The notes: a model not told the origin generated them from the sequence alone. DNA of 64,000 nt from Achromobacter veterisilvae (GCF_900496975.1 NZ_UFQC01000015.1:62001-126000); one strand, 5' to 3'. Positions 10,733 through 19,368 are shown, numbered from the stretch's first letter. A program made the numbers and translations.

Positions 10733-10885
10733 TTTTGCCGCCGGGCCGCCCCAAGGCGAAACGGCCCCCTTTTGGGGGCAGCAAAGCCGAAGGCGCGGCG
10801 TGGGGGTATTTTTGCCGCCGGGCCGCCCCAAGGCAAAAACAGCCCCCTCGGGGGGCAGCAAGCCGAAGGCGCGGCGTGGGGGCAT
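10733..10885. repeat. Two tandem copies of a ~77-bp GC-rich intergenic repeat
   Basis: Copies at 10733-10809 and 10810-10885 share TTTTGCCGCCGGGCCGCC, CCAAGGC, a GCCCCC/GGGGGC hairpin, and GCCGAAGGCGCGGCGTGGGGG. They differ at a few bases and one indel. Each copy can fold (for example 10764-10779). The element lies between the start of the GntR gene and the end of the DUF1989 gene, transcribed in the same direction. It resembles the short intergenic repeats scattered in Bordetella-type genomes. A related, more decayed stretch lies at 45140-45245. Confidence 0.8.
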
Positions 10886-10900
10886 TTCCCTCCCCCCCTT

Positions 10901-11746
10901 TTATTTCCACTCGACCTTTTCAGGGTGCAGTCCGTGGACGCCCTTATACGGTGAAACCCCGGGCGGTGTCCAGCCTCGCAGCAAGGCCGGATCCAGCGCG
11001 TAGACCTCTACGCCCAGCGGGCGGCAGACGTCGATGGGATCGCGCGCCTCGGGGCCCCACATCGGCACGGACAGGTCGCCGCCGGGGCAGGTGGACAAGG
11101 CGCACAGCAGGTCCATTTCGGCGAAGAACTCCAGGTAGTCGCCGGGCTTGGCCGGGCACGCCTTCATGAAGTACTTGTCGTCGTCGTTCAGCCCGGTGAC
11201 CTGGAACACGTTCAGGACGTCGTGGACGTCGAATTCGGTCAGGCCGTGCGGCGCCACCGCGCGCGTCAGGTTGGAATGGCAATGGAAGTGGAAATCCTCG
11301 CCCGTCAGCAGCTTGTTGACGTAGGGATCGCAGCGAGTGCCCAGCAGGTCGTGGACCCGGCCGCCGTCGCTGTCCGTGCCGTAGCCGGCCAGCGTGTCGT
11401 CGGTGATGGTCACCATGGGGCGCAGATACGGCAGCGTGGACCAGATGCGGTCGTGCGTGCTGACGTGGGCCTGCTGGAGCTGCCGCGTGCGGGACGCCCA
11501 CATGCGTTCGCGCGGATTGTGCAGGTTCCACATATTGAAGTCCGCCACCTGCGGGCCTTCCAGCGTGACGATGCGGAAAACATGGCCGGCGGGAACCTTC
11601 CAGGCGTAGCCGCTGCGGATGGGAACGACGTGCGATTCGACGAGCTTGCGCTGCGCTGGGTCGGCGACCAGCGTCCGGTAGAAATTCCGGTCCACGTTCA
11701 ATACCGAACCCTTGCTTACCTGATACGCCGCGGGGTAATTCGACAT
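10901..11746 (-). CDS. DUF1989 / urea carboxylase-associated family protein
   Basis: The 281-residue product belongs to the DUF1989 family, whose members often neighbour urea carboxylase or amidase genes and whose biochemical role is not established to my knowledge. Recognisable parts are VPIRSGYAWKVPAGHVFRIV, the DFNMWNLHNPRERMWASRTR block, FHFHCHSNLT, and the YLEFFAEMDLLCALSTCPGG segment with possible metal-binding Cys and His. AGGAGG with six-base spacing fixes the start at 11746. A copy of the GntR-type operator lies 40-52 bases upstream. No urea carboxylase or allophanate hydrolase is nearby, although an amidase is. I infer a role in processing a nitrogenous compound with the 5838-9968 operon. 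Confidence 0.82.
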   Translation of the reverse strand: MSNYPAAYQVSKGSVLNVDRNFYRTLVADPAQRKLVESHVVPIRSGYAWKVPAGHVFRIVTLEGPQVADFNMWNLHNPRERMWASRTRQLQQAHVSTHDRIWSTLPYLRPMVTITDDTLAGYGTDSDGGRVHDLLGTRCDPYVNKLLTGEDFHFHCHSNLTRAVAPHGLTEFDVHDVLNVFQVTGLNDDDKYFMKACPAKPGDYLEFFAEMDLLCALSTCPGGDLSVPMWGPEARDPIDVCRPLGVEVYALDPALLRGWTPPGVSPYKGVHGLHPEKVEWK

Positions 11747-11780
11747 GGCCTGCCTCCTGAAAACGCTCCCGGATCCGATG

Positions 11781-11798
11781 CCAGGATTGTTGAACAAT
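11781..11798 (-). promoter_or_regulatory. Putative GntR operator, copy 2
   Basis: Read on the minus strand this is ATTGTTCAACAATCCTGG, identical over 18 bases to the site at 5747-5764. The inverted repeat proper is 11786-11798. It lies 35-52 bases upstream of the DUF1989 start codon, a position suited to repression. Confidence 0.7.
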
Positions 11799-11869
11799 CT
11801 TGGGGGAGTATACAGGAGCGAAGAGCGGCGGGAAGCCCCGCCTTGGGCAAGCGCGGTTCGGGGGGCCGG

Positions 11870-13240
11870 CTACAGCGAGCTGCCCAATTTCCGCATCGCC
11901 GCGCGGACTTCTTCGCCGGGAATGTCCCGGAATCGGCGGCCGGTGTCGAGGGATAGAACTGCGGCGACCGCGGCGGCGCGGCCGTATTCGAAACATTGGG
12001 CGGTGACGCGGGCCGAAGCCAGCGCTTCGTGCTCGGCGCTCAGGCAGCGGCCGGCGACGACGAGATTCTCCCCGTGTTCCGGCACCAGCGCGAGATACGG
12101 GACTTCGTAGTAATCGTCCAGCAGCCAGTGCAGCTTCGGTTTTTCACCCGCATGCAGTTCGATCGGCCACGGTACTTTGCATATGCCGTCGTCCCGCTTG
12201 CGGCAGGACAGCACGTCGTCATTGGTCAGTGTCTGCACGCCAACAATGCTGCGCGTCTGGCGCACGCCGACCTGCGTGCCGGTATTCATCACGTAGCTGG
12301 CTTCGCAGCCCGGGATGTTATCCGCCAGGAAGGCGGCGTACTCGCGAACCTGGCGGCGGCCGGCGATTTCGGCTTCGGTAAAGTCTTCCGGATCGATAAC
12401 GTTGAGCATGTGGCCGTCGCGCGCCGTCAGGCGGGTCGCGTTGACCAGCAGTTCGCCCGGCCGGGTGGTCGGGAAGATCCAGATCTTTTTGCGCGGCAGA
12501 TCGTAGCGCCTGTCCGCGTCGGCCTGCGCGATGGCGTCGCTGACCTTGGGCGGATTGATGGTGTCCTCGCCCCAGTACGCCAGAAAGCGCGGGATATCTA
12601 TCTGGCCCAGCCGGAAGAACATGGTTGGGTTCTGGATCCTGCCGTGATCGCCGAAGACGTACCGGTATCCCGCGCGCGCGATGACCGCGGCATCGCCGGA
12701 GGCATCGATGATGCGCTTGGCCAGCACCACGGAACGTCCCGCAGCCGATTCGAGAATCACCCCGGTGCACGCGCCCTGCTGCACGATGACTCCGCTTACG
12801 CTGGTATGGAACAGTGTCCTGGCGCCGCTTTCCTCGACGAACCTGTCGGCGGTCTCGCTCCACATCAGCGGGTCATGCGTGACGGTCCAGGTCTTGCCGT
12901 AGCGCTGCGGCCCGGTGACGCCGTTGCGCTGGGCCAGCGCCGCGCGAAAACGTTCGGTGAATCCTTGCACGACCTGCCGCGGTTCGGCGTGAAGATCGCT
13001 CGCCAGGTACATGCCGCAAATGGTGCCGGACATGCCTGCCACCGCCGCGCCGCCGAAGAAACCGTAACGCTCGATCACCAGGGTGGACTTGCCATGTTCG
13101 GCTGCCGTGGTCGCGGCGGCCACGCCGGCGGCGCCGCCGCCGACCACCAGCACATCGACCTCGGCCAGGACGGGCAGGTCTGGCACGGTGTCGTAGCGGC
13201 ACTCCAGATGCCATGCCGGAAAATCATTGTTGCTGTCCAT
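11870..13240 (-). CDS. FAD-dependent oxidoreductase (FAD_oxidored family)
   Basis: The 456-residue flavoprotein has an N-terminal Rossmann FAD site VDVLVVGGGAAGVAAATTAA (about 28-47) followed by ERYGFFGGAAVAGMSG. This is typical of the PF12831 group that includes fumarate-reductase-like and unassigned dehydrogenases. A second FAD contact, AKRIIDASGDAAVIARAGY, is at mid-protein, and GxRxTR-like VGVRQTRSIVG lies further on. The C-terminal AGRCLSAEHEA segment matches the family end. It is the third gene of a minus-strand set with the MHS symporter and the IlvD-like dehydratase (gaps 49 and 75 bases), so all three may act on one imported acid. The substrate is unknown. Confidence 0.85.
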   Translation of the reverse strand: MDSNNDFPAWHLECRYDTVPDLPVLAEVDVLVVGGGAAGVAAATTAAEHGKSTLVIERYGFFGGAAVAGMSGTICGMYLASDLHAEPRQVVQGFTERFRAALAQRNGVTGPQRYGKTWTVTHDPLMWSETADRFVEESGARTLFHTSVSGVIVQQGACTGVILESAAGRSVVLAKRIIDASGDAAVIARAGYRYVFGDHGRIQNPTMFFRLGQIDIPRFLAYWGEDTINPPKVSDAIAQADADRRYDLPRKKIWIFPTTRPGELLVNATRLTARDGHMLNVIDPEDFTEAEIAGRRQVREYAAFLADNIPGCEASYVMNTGTQVGVRQTRSIVGVQTLTNDDVLSCRKRDDGICKVPWPIELHAGEKPKLHWLLDDYYEVPYLALVPEHGENLVVAGRCLSAEHEALASARVTAQCFEYGRAAAVAAVLSLDTGRRFRDIPGEEVRAAMRKLGSSL

Positions 13241-13289
13241 GCTGTCTCCTTCAAATGCGGGAGCCGCCGAGGCCGGCGGCTGTACCGCT

Positions 13290-14576
13290 TTAATCGATTT
13301 CCTTGTGCACGGTTTCAGGCCCCAATGCGAGCGCGATCACAGTCAGCAGCCCCATGGCTCCCATGTAGACGACAATGGGCCACCAGTGCTGATAATAGGT
13401 GTAGAGCGCCGTGGCGATAAAGGGGGCCAGGCCGCCCGCCAACAACGATCCCAGTTCGCGCGAGAAGGCGAAGCCCGCGAGCCGGAATTCGGTGTCGAAG
13501 AGTTCGGCGTACCAGGCCGCCTGCGGCGAGAGCATGGCGGGATAGGCGAGGCCCAGACCCACCGCGAACCCTAGAGCCACCGCCCAAAAGGCGTGCACGT
13601 CCAGCAGCATGAAGAAGGGTGCGAGCCACAGTATCGAGAAGATTACGCCGGCCAGATAGACTTTCTTGCGGCCGACGCGATCGGACAGGGCTCCGTAGAA
13701 GGGTATGGTGACCAACTGGATGGCCGACGCGATGATGACGGCCCACAGGGCCATCGATTTCTCCATCTTCAGCGTGGTCACCATGTACGACACGCAGAAC
13801 ACAGGATAGAGGTAGGCGAAGCCGTTCTCTCCCATGCGCGATCCGATGACGATGAAGAAGCTGCGCGGGTGATGCTTGATGGCCGAAAGCAGGCCGATCT
13901 TCTTGAGCTGCTGGGATTGCTGCGCCTTTTCGAAGGCGGGAGGTTCTTCGATGTTGCGGCGGATCAGATAGCCGACCAGCACGCACGCGGCGCCGAGCAG
14001 GAAGGGAATACGCCAGCCCCAGGCCATGAATTGCTCTTCGCTAAGTACGTTCAGGAAGAAGAAAAACACGGCGTTGGCCAGCAAGGTGGCCGCGGCGAAG
14101 CCCAAGGGGGCCCAGGCGCCTGCCGCGCCGCGCTTGCCCTTCTGGGCGTGCTCCACCGACAGCACGACTGCGCCAGCATATTCGCCGCCCGCGCCAAAGC
14201 CTTGCAGCAGACGCATGAGGACCAGCAGAACGGGCGCCCAGACGCCTATGCTGTCGTAGCCAGGAAGCAGGCCGATCGCGGTGGTGGCGCCGCCCATCAG
14301 GAAGAGCGTCAGCACCAGCACGGTCTTTCTGCCGACCTTGTCGCCCAGATAGCCGAGGAACAGCCCGCCCAGAGGACGGGCGAGAAAGCCGACAGCATAG
14401 GTGGCGAAGGCCGCCAGCGTGCCGACCAAGGGGTCGCTGTTCGGGAAGAAAACCTTGTTCAGCACAATGGCCGCAGCGGTGCCATAGATGATGAAGTCAT
14501 ACCATTCCAGTACGGTTCCGATGAACGCCGCCAAACCCGCTTTTCTGGACTTCTGTGCCTCTGTCTGTGTGGACAT
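13290..14576 (-). CDS. MFS transporter, metabolite:H+ symporter type
   Basis: The 428-residue inner-membrane protein has about 12 hydrophobic helices. It shows the hallmarks of the metabolite:H+ symporter subfamily (ShiA, ProP, citrate and alpha-ketoglutarate carriers): FIGTVLEWYDFIIYG at the N-terminus, GYLGDKVGRKTVLVLTL in the loop 2-3 motif, RLLQGFGAGGEYAGA, and FYGALSDRVGRKKVYL in the second half. It should import an organic acid or zwitterion with protons. It lies between the FAD oxidoreductase and the IlvD-like dehydratase, likely in one operon. The substrate cannot be assigned from sequence. Confidence 0.9.
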   Translation of the reverse strand: MSTQTEAQKSRKAGLAAFIGTVLEWYDFIIYGTAAAIVLNKVFFPNSDPLVGTLAAFATYAVGFLARPLGGLFLGYLGDKVGRKTVLVLTLFLMGGATTAIGLLPGYDSIGVWAPVLLVLMRLLQGFGAGGEYAGAVVLSVEHAQKGKRGAAGAWAPLGFAAATLLANAVFFFFLNVLSEEQFMAWGWRIPFLLGAACVLVGYLIRRNIEEPPAFEKAQQSQQLKKIGLLSAIKHHPRSFFIVIGSRMGENGFAYLYPVFCVSYMVTTLKMEKSMALWAVIIASAIQLVTIPFYGALSDRVGRKKVYLAGVIFSILWLAPFFMLLDVHAFWAVALGFAVGLGLAYPAMLSPQAAWYAELFDTEFRLAGFAFSRELGSLLAGGLAPFIATALYTYYQHWWPIVVYMGAMGLLTVIALALGPETVHKEID

Positions 14577-14651
14577 GATGGGCTGTCTCCGTGTGTCGTT
14601 GTTCTAATGCACCTTGCCGGAGCGCCCGGGAAAGGGCGCCCCCCCGGCAGG

Positions 14652-16361
14652 TCAGGGAATGTGTGCGTGGACCTTGCGCTTGCCCAGTACCGCGCCTTGT
14701 TCGATGGGTTGCACCAGTTGGGCGTACTGGAGAAGATAGGTACTGCTACCGCCGCCCAATTCCAGCTCTCTGGGGCGCCATTCGCTCAAGCGGCGTTGTA
14801 TCTCTACTGCCGGGACATCCATGTCGATACGCCGATTGACGAAGTCGATATGGATGGTCTCGCCCTGCTGGACCACCGCGAGCGGGCCACCGGCAGCGGA
14901 TTCGGGCATCAGTTGGCCGACGATGATGCCTCGGTTCAGGCCAGACAGTTCCCCGTCGGTGACGACCGCTACGAACTCGGCGATGCCGGCCCCGTTCAAG
15001 GCCGCCACGAAGCTGCATGCGAACACTGTGCCGGGGCCCCCGCTGGGGCCCATGTTGCGCAGGACGATCACGTCGCCCTTGTTGATCTTGCCTTCGCCCA
15101 GGGCGGCAATGGCTTCGTCCTCACCTTCGTAAATGTTGGCGGGGCCGGAAAACTCGGCACGCTCGCCTGGAACGGCGGACAACTTCACGATGGCGCCATT
15201 GGGTGCGAGATTGCCGCGCAGGATGCCGACGCCAGGCCTGTGGCTGACGGGGTCGGCCAGCGAACGGATGATCTTGCTGTCCTTGACCCGCGCGTCGCGG
15301 ATGTTCTCGCCGACGGTCTGGCGCGTGACGGTCAGGGCGTCGAGGTACAGGTGCTCGCGCAATTGGCTCATGACGGCGGGCGTCCCGCCGGCCGCTTCCA
15401 GGTCTTCCGTGCGGAAGGGGCCGTTGGGACGCACGGCGGTCAGCAGCTTGATGGCCTTGCCGTATTCCTCGTACAGCTTGACCACGTCCAGCGGCAGTTC
15501 CGCTTCGGTGGCGATGGCGGCGATGTGGCGCACGGTGTTGACCGAGCCCCCGACGGCCAGCACCATCATTACCGCATTGCGGATGGCCTTTTCGGTGATG
15601 ATCGAGCGCGCGGAGACGCCGTGGCGGGTCAGCTCGACGATCTGGCGCCCCGCCTGTTGCGCGTACTCGTTGAGACGGCGGCCATTGGCCCAGATGGGTG
15701 AATTGCCGGGCAGCGTCATGCCGAGCGCCTCGGCCACGATGTGCATGGAGTTGGCCGTTCCCAGGCCGGCACAGACGCCGGGCGACTGGATGGCGGCGTC
15801 CGTCATATCGGTGAGGTCCTTGAGCGTGATCTGGCGGGTCGCCAGCGCTCCGATCTGCTCGTAGACGTCATCGATGTCAAAGAACTGGTCCTCGAATTTC
15901 TCGTTCGAGCATTTGCCGCCGATCTGGTAGCCGCAGGTGAGAAGCAATGACGGCACGTCCAGGCGCGCGGCCGCCATCAAATGGGCGGGCGTGGTCTTGT
16001 CGCACGAGGACAGGCAGATCATTCCGTCCAGCACCGCGCCTTCCATCATGCACTCCACCTCGTTGACCATCAGGTCGCGGGTCGGCATGAGGTAACGCGC
16101 CTTCTTGCCCGCGCTGGTGACGAAGTCGCTGGGCGCGACTGTGCGCACTTCGAAGGCGAGGCCGCCGGCATCCCGGATGGCCTGCTGGACCAGGGCGCTG
16201 ATGCTGTCCAGGTGCACATAGCAGCAGGAGAGCTTGTTTGAGGTATTGATGATCGCGATCTTGGGTTTTTCCATGTCCTCTTCTCGGATTCCCATGCTGC
16301 GCCACTGGCTGCGCCGCACCGCCCAACGAGTGGAGCCGGGTTCGAAATTGCTTCTGTACAT
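14652..16361 (-). CDS. IlvD/Edd-family dehydratase
   Basis: This is a dihydroxy-acid or sugar-acid dehydratase that removes water to give a 2-keto-3-deoxy acid, using an iron-sulfur cluster. The 569-residue product has the expected cluster-region motifs: NTSNKLSCCYVHLDS, then CLSSCDKTTPAHLMAA, then GVCAGLGTANSMHIVAEALG. The C-terminal swivel domain contains SGPANIYEGEDEAI and VTDGELSG. AGGAG lies about nine bases before the ATG at 16361. It opens the minus-strand set IlvD-like, symporter, FAD oxidoreductase and faces a GntR/FCD regulator. That context suggests catabolism of a hydroxy acid rather than branched-chain amino-acid synthesis, as in L-arabonate or related dehydratases. Confidence 0.88.
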   Translation of the reverse strand: MYRSNFEPGSTRWAVRRSQWRSMGIREEDMEKPKIAIINTSNKLSCCYVHLDSISALVQQAIRDAGGLAFEVRTVAPSDFVTSAGKKARYLMPTRDLMVNEVECMMEGAVLDGMICLSSCDKTTPAHLMAAARLDVPSLLLTCGYQIGGKCSNEKFEDQFFDIDDVYEQIGALATRQITLKDLTDMTDAAIQSPGVCAGLGTANSMHIVAEALGMTLPGNSPIWANGRRLNEYAQQAGRQIVELTRHGVSARSIITEKAIRNAVMMVLAVGGSVNTVRHIAAIATEAELPLDVVKLYEEYGKAIKLLTAVRPNGPFRTEDLEAAGGTPAVMSQLREHLYLDALTVTRQTVGENIRDARVKDSKIIRSLADPVSHRPGVGILRGNLAPNGAIVKLSAVPGERAEFSGPANIYEGEDEAIAALGEGKINKGDVIVLRNMGPSGGPGTVFACSFVAALNGAGIAEFVAVVTDGELSGLNRGIIVGQLMPESAAGGPLAVVQQGETIHIDFVNRRIDMDVPAVEIQRRLSEWRPRELELGGGSSTYLLQYAQLVQPIEQGAVLGKRKVHAHIP

Positions 16362-16449
16362 CGCTGCTGTCTCCTGGTTTCGCTGTCCGCGCGCGCATTC
16401 ATCGCCGGCGGCCGAGCCCTTGGTAACCGGTATGCTATCCGACTTAAAG

Positions 16450-16460
16450 TGGTAGGACAA
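16450..16460. promoter_or_regulatory. Putative FadR-subfamily operator TGGTAGGACAA
   Basis: This matches the TNGTNNNACNA pattern reported for many FadR-type GntR regulators. It lies between the divergent ilvD-like gene (16361) and the GntR/FCD gene (16594), where a repressor of both would sit. A related TGGTAA half-site is near 16546. Binding is inferred. Confidence 0.45.
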
Positions 16461-16593
16461 CTTACCAATTAGTCCAAATTATCCCCTATTGATGACAGGA
16501 TTGAAGTGGTGTACATGGAAGTGGACGGACCATTTGGCCGAAGAATGGTAAAGTCCAACGTCCCAGTTTTCGGATGTCCGGCATCGAGTCCAC

Positions 16594-17301
16594 ATGAGCA
16601 AGCCCCGTTTCTCAATGCTCCCCATCAAGCGGACAGACATCTTTCAGGAGGTCTGTCAGCAACTCGAGAATCTCCTGAACAGCGGCGAGTTCCAGATCGG
16701 CGACAAGCTGCCTTCGGAGCGTGAGCTGTCGGAGAGTTTTTCGGTAAGCCGCTCTTCGATCCGGCAGGCGCTCAAGGTCCTGGAGGCCGCCGGACGCATC
16801 GAGACGCGGGTCGGCAGCGGCACCTACTTCGTCGAGAAGCAGGCCGTCGCCAGCGGCAACGACAATCTGAACGCACTGCTGGCGCTGGGCGTCACCAAGG
16901 AGTTCATGCAGCAGTTGATCGCGGCACGGACCGCGATCGAGCGGGCGATTTTCGAGGCCTATGCCGTCAAGGCCAACAAAAGCGGCATCCGCGCGTTGAA
17001 AGAGCTGATCGACGAGAATGCCCAGGACAAGACGGCCAGCGGCGAGTTCGAAGAGAACGCCGGCCTGGATATGAGCTTCGAGGCCAAGGTGGCCGAACTG
17101 GCCGGAAATCCCATCCTGTCCGCCCTGCAGCGGCAGATCCATCAGTTATGGATACAAGCCTGGCGCGTGTACGGCTTCGTGCCGGAAAGCCGCCAGACCC
17201 TGCATCAGGAACACTGCGCGATCATCGAGGCGCTCGCTTCGAAGAACACGCCGCGCGTGATCGACTTGGTGGTCCAGCACGTGGACAAGGAAGTCGAGTA
17301 A
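16594..17301 (+). CDS. GntR-family (FadR/FCD) transcriptional regulator
   Basis: The 235-residue protein has an N-terminal winged HTH (LENLLNSGEFQIGDKLPSERELSESF, then SVSRSSIRQALKVLEAAGRI and the wing VGSGTYFV). An FCD helical domain follows, from about residue 95 (LIAARTAIERAIF, DMSFEAKVAELAGNPIL, LHQEHCAIIEAL). FCD proteins usually sense organic acids, sugar acids or lipids. It is divergent from the IlvD-like dehydratase, symporter and FAD oxidoreductase set and probably represses it until its acid substrate appears. It ends 17 bases before the convergent LysR gene. Confidence 0.9.
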   Translation: MSKPRFSMLPIKRTDIFQEVCQQLENLLNSGEFQIGDKLPSERELSESFSVSRSSIRQALKVLEAAGRIETRVGSGTYFVEKQAVASGNDNLNALLALGVTKEFMQQLIAARTAIERAIFEAYAVKANKSGIRALKELIDENAQDKTASGEFEENAGLDMSFEAKVAELAGNPILSALQRQIHQLWIQAWRVYGFVPESRQTLHQEHCAIIEALASKNTPRVIDLVVQHVDKEVE

Positions 17302-17318
17302 AGCGGCCGGCCGCCGCG

Positions 17319-18251
17319 TCACCGCGCCGCCCGCGCCTTCAAATCCCCCATCTCTTCCAGCATGAGCTGGTGGGCATAGCGCGAGAACACGCTGACCAGC
17401 CGCGTGCGGGTATGGTACGGCGGGTAGAGCAGCGCCACGGTTACCGGCACCGCGGGGCTGAAGGGCCGCACTTCCACACCGTTGGCCTCGAATTCCTCGC
17501 GGGCCGCCAGCGGGTTGATGAGCGCCACGCCCAGGCCCGCGCCGACCAGGGCGCAGATGGACGAGCCCAGTCCGGCCTCGGCCACGGTCTGCCGCTCGAC
17601 CTTGGCCGCCTTGAATACGTCGTCGATCCGTTCGCGCAGCGGCGTGCCGCTGGTGAAGGCCACGAACGGCTCGCCGGCGAAGTCGGCGGGCTTGAGCTTT
17701 TTCAGCCTGGCCAGGCGGTGCCCTTTCGGCACCACGGCCACGCAGCTCATCGACAGCACGGGCTCCACCTGGATGCCGGGGGATTCTCCCGACAGCATGG
17801 CCAGGCCGGTGTCGCAGAACCCCGAACTGATCCAGTTGTGCACCGTGCTGGCGTTGCCGGAATGGATGGACACCATGACGTCCGGGTATTCGGTCTTGAA
17901 GGCGGCGACGATGCGCGCCAGCAGGCCGCCGGCCAGCCGCGGCATGGCCGCCACGCTCAGGCGGCTGGCGCTGAATGAACGGATGCTGGCCGCCGCCGAC
18001 TCCAGCCCGGCCAGGCCGATGAAGGTTTTCTCCACTTCCTGGAAGAAGCGCGACCCGTCTTGGGTGGGGGTCAGGCGGCTGCCGTTGCGGTCGAACAAAG
18101 GGAACTGGGTGATGGCTTCCAATTGCGCGATTAAGCGGCTAACGTGCGGCTGCGAGGTATGCACGCGCCGCGCGGCGGCCGTCATCGAGCCGGTCATCAT
18201 GACGGCCCGGAACGCCTCGATGTGTCGCAAGCCCATCCGTGGAATGGCCAT
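17319..18251 (-). CDS. LysR-family transcriptional regulator
   Basis: The 310-residue LysR protein has the N-terminal HTH (HIEAFRAVMMTGSMTAAARRVHTSQPHVSRLIAQLE) and a periplasmic-binding-like effector domain. The style resembles OccR/NocR and other amino-acid-responsive members. It is divergent from the glutamate/aspartate-type importer gene at 18423. By the usual LysR arrangement it should control that operon and itself. The 171-base intergenic space holds the dyad GTATAGAGGAATAC (18261-18274) almost at its own start codon. The effector is probably the imported amino acid; this is inferred. Confidence 0.9.
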   Translation of the reverse strand: MAIPRMGLRHIEAFRAVMMTGSMTAAARRVHTSQPHVSRLIAQLEAITQFPLFDRNGSRLTPTQDGSRFFQEVEKTFIGLAGLESAAASIRSFSASRLSVAAMPRLAGGLLARIVAAFKTEYPDVMVSIHSGNASTVHNWISSGFCDTGLAMLSGESPGIQVEPVLSMSCVAVVPKGHRLARLKKLKPADFAGEPFVAFTSGTPLRERIDDVFKAAKVERQTVAEAGLGSSICALVGAGLGVALINPLAAREEFEANGVEVRPFSPAVPVTVALLYPPYHTRTRLVSVFSRYAHQLMLEEMGDLKARAAR

Positions 18252-18260
18252 GTCAAATCC

Positions 18261-18274
18261 GTATAGAGGAATAC
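18261..18274. promoter_or_regulatory. Small dyad GTATAGAGGAATAC between LysR and its divergent operon
   Basis: GTAT and ATAC arms are separated by six bases, ten bases upstream of the LysR start. Further ATAC copies occur at about 18297 and 18310. It is a candidate LysR autoregulatory site, but the arms are short and could be chance. Confidence 0.35.
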
Positions 18275-18422
18275 TCGATTGGAACTGGATAAAACCATAC
18301 TGCTAGTTGATACTTTTCGCCAGCCGCGGGGCTCATCGCGGGACGAGGCGGCCGCCAGCCAGACTGGAGCCGTTGGTCGTGAACATAAGCATGCGCCGCT
18401 CGAACGGCGCCAAGGGAATCAG

Positions 18423-19334
18423 ATGAAAGCACTTGCTGCGATCTCCGTCGCCGCGGCCCTGCTTGGCAGCGCCGCATCCGCCCACGCCGAAGGCCCGAGC
18501 CGCCTGGACAAGATCAAGGAAACCGGCGCCATCACCCTCGGCCATCCCGAGACCTCGGTGCCCTTCGCCTACCTGGACGGCAACCAGAAGCCGATCGGCT
18601 ACACGGTGGAGATCTGCCAGGAAATCGCCCAGTACGTGAAGGCCGCGCTGAAGCTGCCCAAGCTGGAGGTGCGCTACAACCCGACCACGTCGGCCACGCG
18701 CATTCCGCTGCTGGCAAACGGCACCATCGATCTGGAATGCGGCAATACCACCAACAATCTCGACCGCCACAAGCTGGTGTCGTTCGCGCCCACGACCTTC
18801 GTGGCCCAGGTGGTGCTGGTGGCGCGCAAGGACGGCGGCGTGGACCCCAACAACCTGGAGTCCTTCCGCGGCAAGTCGATCGCCGCGCAGGCGGGCGGGC
18901 AGACTTTCCGGCTGATTTCCCAGTTGAACGCCAAGGGCAACCTGGGCATCACCATGGCGCCCACCAAGGACACGGCCGAAACCATCCTGATGGTGGAGTC
19001 GGGCCGCGCGGCGGGGTCGGCCAATGACGACGGCATCGCCTATGGCGCGGTGGCCTCGTCGAAGAACCCCGATGCGTTCGTGATCGGCACGAAGGGCCTG
19101 GAAATGGCGCCCTACGGCATCATGGAGCCCAAGGACGACCCCGCCTTCAAGAAGGTGGTGGACGACGCCGTGCGGGACCTGATCAAGACGGGCAAGGTGG
19201 CCGCGATCTACGACAAGTACTTCAATTCACCGATCCCGCCCAAGCAGATCAACCTGAAGTACCCGATGAGCGACGCCCTGAAGCGCGCGCTGGCCAATCC
19301 CACCGATTCCGGCGACCCCAAGGCCTACGAGTAG
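18423..19334 (+). CDS. Glutamate/aspartate-type ABC transporter substrate-binding protein
   Basis: This 303-residue periplasmic receptor of SBP family 3 has a signal peptide (MKALAAISVAAALLGSAASAHA, residues 1-22). Then come ITLGHPETSVPFAYLDG, the ligand-contact segment GTIDLECGNTTNNLDRHK, and DGIAYGAVASS. The ECGNTTNN segment is characteristic of GltI/AatJ-like glutamate-aspartate receptors. The start at 18423 is fixed by the signal peptide. It leads an operon with two permeases, an ATPase and a threonine aldolase, under a divergent LysR regulator. A GC stem-loop directly after the stop could protect its mRNA relative to the permease genes. The presence of the aldolase suggests the ligand may be a beta-hydroxy amino acid rather than plain glutamate. 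Confidence 0.9.
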   Translation: MKALAAISVAAALLGSAASAHAEGPSRLDKIKETGAITLGHPETSVPFAYLDGNQKPIGYTVEICQEIAQYVKAALKLPKLEVRYNPTTSATRIPLLANGTIDLECGNTTNNLDRHKLVSFAPTTFVAQVVLVARKDGGVDPNNLESFRGKSIAAQAGGQTFRLISQLNAKGNLGITMAPTKDTAETILMVESGRAAGSANDDGIAYGAVASSKNPDAFVIGTKGLEMAPYGIMEPKDDPAFKKVVDDAVRDLIKTGKVAAIYDKYFNSPIPPKQINLKYPMSDALKRALANPTDSGDPKAYE

Positions 19335-19343
19335 GCAGGCGGC

Positions 19344-19368
19344 CCGCGGGAGGCGAACCTTCCCGCGG
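19344..19368 (+). other. Intra-operon stem-loop after the binding-protein gene
   Basis: CCGCGGGA and TCCCGCGG form an 8-bp perfect stem ten bases after the binding-protein stop and 60 bases before the permease start. It has no T-run, so it is more likely an mRNA-stabilising or attenuating hairpin than a full terminator. Confidence 0.5.

Noticed and set aside
10683-10910. N-terminal extension of the GntR regulator across the 77-bp repeats
   Set aside because: The extension is repeat-derived, not homologous to GntR proteins, and an AGGAG supports the downstream ATG.
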